A stretch of DNA of 23,084 nt from a virus. Position numbers and translations under genes: made by a program. This document shows positions 20,498 through 23,084 of the stretch, piece by piece; position 1 is the stretch's first letter; each line of letters starts with the position of its first letter. The DNA lies in the IMG/VR virus record IMGVR_UViG_3300011436_000008, positions 1-23,084 of that record, one strand, 5' to 3'. A model generated the notes under the pieces. The model ran no database searches and was not told the DNA's origin. It saw only the letters and a list, made by a program, of their open reading frames with translations.

Positions 20498-20708
20498 GTC
20501 AGGCGCCGATCTCCGCCATGAGCGCAAAGCCTTGGGCATCAACCAAAGCCAATTCGCTAGGTTTTGCTTTGTCGCCCGCAATACCATCATCGAATGGGAA
20601 AAGCGCGATAAGCTGCCGTTTGTCTTGGCGCTAGGCTTAGACGAATTGATTAGGCAATTACATTTCGCGCTAGGCGTAGGAAAAGGGAGGGCACGCGATG
20701 AAGATTGA
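20484..20708 (+). CDS. Cro/C1-type helix-turn-helix regulator (74 aa)
   Basis: Residues about 6-44 form an XRE-type helix-turn-helix: SGADLRHERKALGINQSQFA with RFCFVARNTIIEWEKRDKLP. The Q-S-Q-F-A recognition start and 'ARNTIIEWEKR' helix are typical. A start at ATG 20490 is also possible. It is the only clear DNA-binding repressor in the window and is a candidate for binding the palindromes at 14,707 and 18,406-18,806. It overlaps genes on both sides. Confidence 0.8.
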   Translation: MIMIKSGADLRHERKALGINQSQFARFCFVARNTIIEWEKRDKLPFVLALGLDELIRQLHFALGVGKGRARDED

Positions 20709-20799
20709 AAGAGGCTCGCCACTAGGACCACTTATCGGGCTGGCGTTTTGCCTGATGTTTTGGGCTTTGGTCTGGGTGCTTATCAGCGCGCTGGTATGA
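20698..20799 (+). CDS. Short membrane peptide (33 aa)
   Basis: GGGAGG is about 7 bases before the ATG, which lies within the end of the helix-turn-helix gene. The peptide is MKIERGSPLGPLIGLAFCLM then FWALVWVLISALV: one strongly hydrophobic transmembrane segment after a short basic N-terminus. A good ribosome-binding site and correct spacing make it a likely small membrane protein. Confidence 0.65.
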   Translation: MKIERGSPLGPLIGLAFCLMFWALVWVLISALV

Positions 20800-20807
20800 G
20801 GGGTGAA

Positions 20808-20993
20808 ATGACAAAGAAAACCATCCTTGAACTCATCACGTTAATGGCGAATTTTAAGACATCGGCATCGGCAACAATAGCCGATATGGGCGACTACGAC
20901 TATCTTATTTCCGGCACCAAGAATAGCGGTAAACTGCGTCGATTGAGCATGGACATTACCCGCAAGCTGGCCGAGTTGCGCGCCGGCAAATGA
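20808..20993 (+). CDS. Small hypothetical early protein (61 aa)
   Basis: GAGGGG lies about 4 bases before the ATG, and the gene follows the membrane peptide by 8 bases. It reads MTKKTILELITLMANFKTSA and MDITRKLAELRAGK, mostly helical with a short Gly-containing middle. I do not recognise a family. Confidence 0.65.
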   Translation: MTKKTILELITLMANFKTSASATIADMGDYDYLISGTKNSGKLRRLSMDITRKLAELRAGK

Positions 20994-21027
20994 AGCGAAG
21001 CGACAGTCTGCTAAGGACGGAGGCAAG

Positions 21028-21306
21028 ATGAAAGACGCTATATCATGTCAATTTTGTGGTGCCTGGTATCACCATCCGACTTATTACCGGGCACCTAGCC
21101 AATGCTGCGATCGCTGCTGGCTGGAGATTAACGCGCAACTATCAAGGGAAGGAAGCGAAATGAAAGAATATCCGCATGAATGCGATACCGACTACGAATA
21201 TGAAAAGATAGGGGAAGCCAAACGCCTAGCCCATGACGAAGGCACATGCAAAGCGCCTTGCGACTATTGCGAAGCGACGGGGGATAAAGAAAATGGGCAA
21301 GAATGA
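21028..21306 (+). CDS. Cys-rich small protein with two possible zinc sites, internal start
   Basis: GGAGG precedes the ATG at 21028. The first half has SCQFCGAWYHHP and CCDRCWLEI (CxxC and CC..C), the second half has TCKAPCDYCEATG, so one or two zinc sites are possible. A strong internal site (AAGGGAAGGAAGCGAA) precedes ATG 21160, which would give a 48-residue shorter product containing only the second cluster. The function is unknown. Its end overlaps the next gene's start. Confidence 0.75.
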   Translation: MKDAISCQFCGAWYHHPTYYRAPSQCCDRCWLEINAQLSREGSEMKEYPHECDTDYEYEKIGEAKRLAHDEGTCKAPCDYCEATGDKENGQE

Positions 21307-21463
21307 ACTTATTTCCGATTTAACTAGGCTCGAATGGTTTGCCGGCATGGCGCTAAATGCTTGGATTGATACAGACCATTGGACGAATGCAACAGACTTA
21401 GCTAAGCGATGTTTTGATGTTGCCGAGGCCATGCTGGCTGAAAGCGAGCGGAGGGAGAAATGA
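21293..21463 (+). CDS. Small hypothetical protein (56 aa)
   Basis: I use the ATG at 21293, with GGGGGATAAAG upstream at about 8 bases, not the earlier in-frame ATG inside the Cys-rich gene. The peptide is MGKNELISDLTRLEWFAGMA then LNAWIDTDHWTNATDLAKRC, helical and aromatic. It overlaps the next gene in ATGA. Its family is unknown; position suggests the same operon as the recombination-type genes. Confidence 0.6.
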   Translation: MGKNELISDLTRLEWFAGMALNAWIDTDHWTNATDLAKRCFDVAEAMLAESERREK

Positions 21464-22143
21464 GCGAGCAACTATACGACCAAGCCATTAGCGTGCTGGA
21501 CAACGCCAAGCTGATACCGGCGGCCCGCACCGACGAGGATTATAGCGCCCTGGGCCACTTCATTGTTCACTGTAAACGCCTTATCGCCAAGATAACCGAA
21601 GCCCACAAGCCGAGTATCCAAGCCGCCCATGACTCCCACAAAGCGGCCATAGCCCTGCGGGATAGCCATATTCAGCCCATTACCGCGGCTTTGAGGATCG
21701 TTGAGCCGCTGGCGCTGGCTTACAAGCAAGCCAAGGATGCCGAGGCATGGGCAGAGACAAATAAATTACTAGGTACCGCCCGTTGGATTAAGGAGGCCAC
21801 AGCCCTAGCCGATGCCGAAGCCCTAGAAGCCCTGGGCTTTGCCGATGATGCCGATGCCAAGCTGGCTGAAGCCGTAGCCCCAACGCGCATAACGCCCCAA
21901 ATTAGCACGCTGCCCAAGGTGGCGGGGCTTTCCACCCGGAAACGCTGGACGTACCGTATAACGGACGCCAGGGCGGTCAAACGCGACTATTGCCAGCCCG
22001 CCGAGGGTGTCATCAAGGCGGCAGTCGAGAATGCCTTTTATAAAATATCCGTAGTTACCCCCAACATGGTAAAACAGCTTGAAGATGAGATAGGGGGGAT
22101 CGAGGTTTTTGAGACCGAAACGGTGGTAGGGAGGACAAAATGA
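21460..22143 (+). CDS. Conserved phage protein of recombination-type cluster
   Basis: A 227-residue protein, ATGA-coupled, with GGAGGG upstream. The N-terminal half is a helical Ala/Lys-rich region (HKPSIQAAHDSHKAAIALRD, EAWAETNKLLGTARW) and the C-terminal half includes LSTRKRWTYRITDARAVKRD, PNMVKQLEDEIGGIEVFETE, a pattern ('GLSxRxxWxxxVxDxxAL ... P N ... GxxxxExxTV') that recurs in phages beside RecT/Erf annealing proteins. I infer a DNA metabolism role from the family context; no enzyme motif is seen. Confidence 0.7.
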   Translation: MSEQLYDQAISVLDNAKLIPAARTDEDYSALGHFIVHCKRLIAKITEAHKPSIQAAHDSHKAAIALRDSHIQPITAALRIVEPLALAYKQAKDAEAWAETNKLLGTARWIKEATALADAEALEALGFADDADAKLAEAVAPTRITPQISTLPKVAGLSTRKRWTYRITDARAVKRDYCQPAEGVIKAAVENAFYKISVVTPNMVKQLEDEIGGIEVFETETVVGRTK

Positions 22144-22634
22144 GTGAAGCTGAGCGTGTCGTTGAAATCAATCAGATCAAAGACAAGATCGCCGAATGGC
22201 AAACAGCCAAGCTCAAACTTGAGCGTGATCTAGGAGAGGTCACGAACAAGATTAGAACAAGTGGCAGACTCCCTCAATTGGAATATGTGAGGTTATGTAA
22301 TCGCCAAAACACTCTCAAAAGAGAAGTGGCTGATATTCTTGACACAATGGCAAAACTTAAATCTCAACTCAGAATCGCCTCAAGTAAGAAAGACATTCTT
22401 ACTATCGAACGACAGTCTATTTCATCCTTAAGCGACTCATTGAGTGACTTGGATTTTGTATTTGGACGTATTCGTTTACTGAGAGATAGCCACTTGAGAT
22501 TCTCTGAAGACCTTACCCGTGTCTCTAGTATGCGTACCATCTCCGCACAAATTGCTAGAGAATTGACCGAATTGATCGGAGAATTACAACAACGACGCGA
22601 CTCTATTTTGCAGAAGAAGTCACAAAATGAGTAA
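22140..22634 (+). CDS. Coiled-coil protein (164 aa)
   Basis: ATGA overlap with the previous gene, with GGGAGG before it. Almost entirely charged heptad-type helix (QIKDKIAEWQTAKLKLERDL, LKREVADILDTMAKLKSQLR). A proline-containing hinge (SGRLPQLEYVRL) divides it. There are no metal, membrane or enzyme motifs. It is probably a partner or structural part of the neighbouring recombination-type genes. Confidence 0.65.
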   Translation: MSEAERVVEINQIKDKIAEWQTAKLKLERDLGEVTNKIRTSGRLPQLEYVRLCNRQNTLKREVADILDTMAKLKSQLRIASSKKDILTIERQSISSLSDSLSDLDFVFGRIRLLRDSHLRFSEDLTRVSSMRTISAQIARELTELIGELQQRRDSILQKKSQNE

Positions 22635-22974
22635 CCTGAGCCTGTTGGAGCGGCGCATCATAGCCGCCGAAAAGTTAGGCGAGTCATGGGCTGAGTTACA
22701 TGCCACTTGGATGCAGCTTGACGACGCAAAGAAGAATGTCCTGGCCGCATTGATGAATGACCTGGATGACGGCAACATGAGCGAGTCCAAGCTGGAAAGA
22801 CTCGCTAGAGGGGCCAAGGAATATCAAGACTATTGCCGTAACCTGGCACTCGCCAAGGGTGCGGAGTTACGGGCGAAGGTGAAATATGAGTGTGCAAAGG
22901 ACTATTTTGAAGCTGGACGGTCTGCCGAAGCTACAGAACGGGCAAAATTTACGCATTTTAACCACATACCATAA
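22627..22974 (+). CDS. Conserved small phage protein, recombination-type cluster
   Basis: Its ATG overlaps the coiled-coil gene's stop region. SKLERLARGAKEYQDYCRNL, KGAELRAKVKYECAKDYFEA, GRSAEATERAKF matches a small phage protein often found beside annealing proteins ('RLARASKEYxxxxxxxxxArxxAxxAKVRYExxxxxFEAxRSxxATERAKM'). It is helical and charged. The exact role is not known; the position within the coupled set supports it. Confidence 0.7.
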   Translation: MSNLSLLERRIIAAEKLGESWAELHATWMQLDDAKKNVLAALMNDLDDGNMSESKLERLARGAKEYQDYCRNLALAKGAELRAKVKYECAKDYFEAGRSAEATERAKFTHFNHIP

Positions 22975-22984
22975 GGAGGAAGTC

Positions 22985-23084
22985 ATGCCGATAATTCAAG
23001 TAGACGCCGTTACCAAAGAAGCACGCGAGTGGAAGGGTCGTAAGAAATGGGGAGTCAAGCCGGTCGGCTGGTCGGAATGGCTGA
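22985..23084 (+). CDS. Partial CDS cut by right edge
   Basis: GGAGGAAG lies about 5 bases before the ATG at 22985. Thirty-three codons are present before the edge, MPIIQVDAVTKEAREWKGRK and following residues with Lys/Gly/Trp (KWGVKPVGWSEW). The frame is still open. Context suggests a further gene of the recombination or replication set. The product cannot be named from what is visible. Confidence 0.65.
   Translation, partial: MPIIQVDAVTKEAREWKGRKKWGVKPVGWSEWL

Overview
The window is part of a tailed double-stranded DNA phage genome (Caudoviricetes), either virion DNA, a provirus or a metagenomic contig. It has bacterial-type gene starts (Shine-Dalgarno sequences, ATGA/TAATG/TAGTG stop-start overlaps, standard stops), very tight packing, and recognisable head genes: small and large terminase, portal of the T7/phiKMV 'head-to-tail connecting' type, scaffold and a 321-residue major capsid protein. 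The portal, scaffold and capsid together suggest a podovirus-like virion. No host gene, tRNA, integrase, CRISPR array or insertion sequence was seen. The host cannot be named from this sequence.

Layout. (1) Positions 1-14.65 kb and 15.83-18.28 kb are read leftwards (minus strand) and form the late, virion module: terS, terL, a small pre-portal gene, portal, two small genes, scaffold, two small genes, a hairpin-rich leader, major capsid, a small structural protein, an enzyme-like accessory block (Rossmann-like glycan-type protein, CxxCxxCC metal-cluster protein, SAM methyltransferase, membrane-anchored protein), a coiled-coil protein, tail-type proteins, a phage-borne family PL1 pectate-lyase-like protein, LamG-like and zinc-finger proteins, a 774-residue tailspike (beta-helix split by a LamG domain), and at the left edge a protein with 22-residue tandem repeats. 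(2) A three-gene island on the plus strand (14,767-15,843) interrupts the late module between terL and the portal and has its own promoter-like region with a 14-bp palindrome. (3) From about 18.9 kb to the right edge the plus strand carries many tiny genes typical of an early or middle region: small hypotheticals, a Cro/C1-type helix-turn-helix protein, two single-helix membrane peptides, zinc-motif proteins, and a co-translated group (21,460-22,974) resembling the genes that often sit beside phage recombinase/ssDNA-annealing genes.

The 640-bp gap between the divergent terS and early units (18,280-18,916) is the control centre. It holds a terS promoter candidate overlapped by an inverted repeat, a TCGG microsatellite, nested inverted and direct repeats, and two near-identical 12-bp palindromes before the first early gene. 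Hairpins precede several early genes, and several early genes share nearly the same ribosome-binding and start-codon block.

The most interesting items are the two distinct beta-helix (polysaccharide-acting) proteins in one late operon, the enzyme-like accessory block embedded among virion genes, the antisense three-gene island, the structured leader of the capsid gene, and the repeated gene-boundary sequences in the early region. No canonical tail-tube, adaptor, endolysin or replication gene is visible, so those must lie outside the window or be too divergent to recognise by eye.
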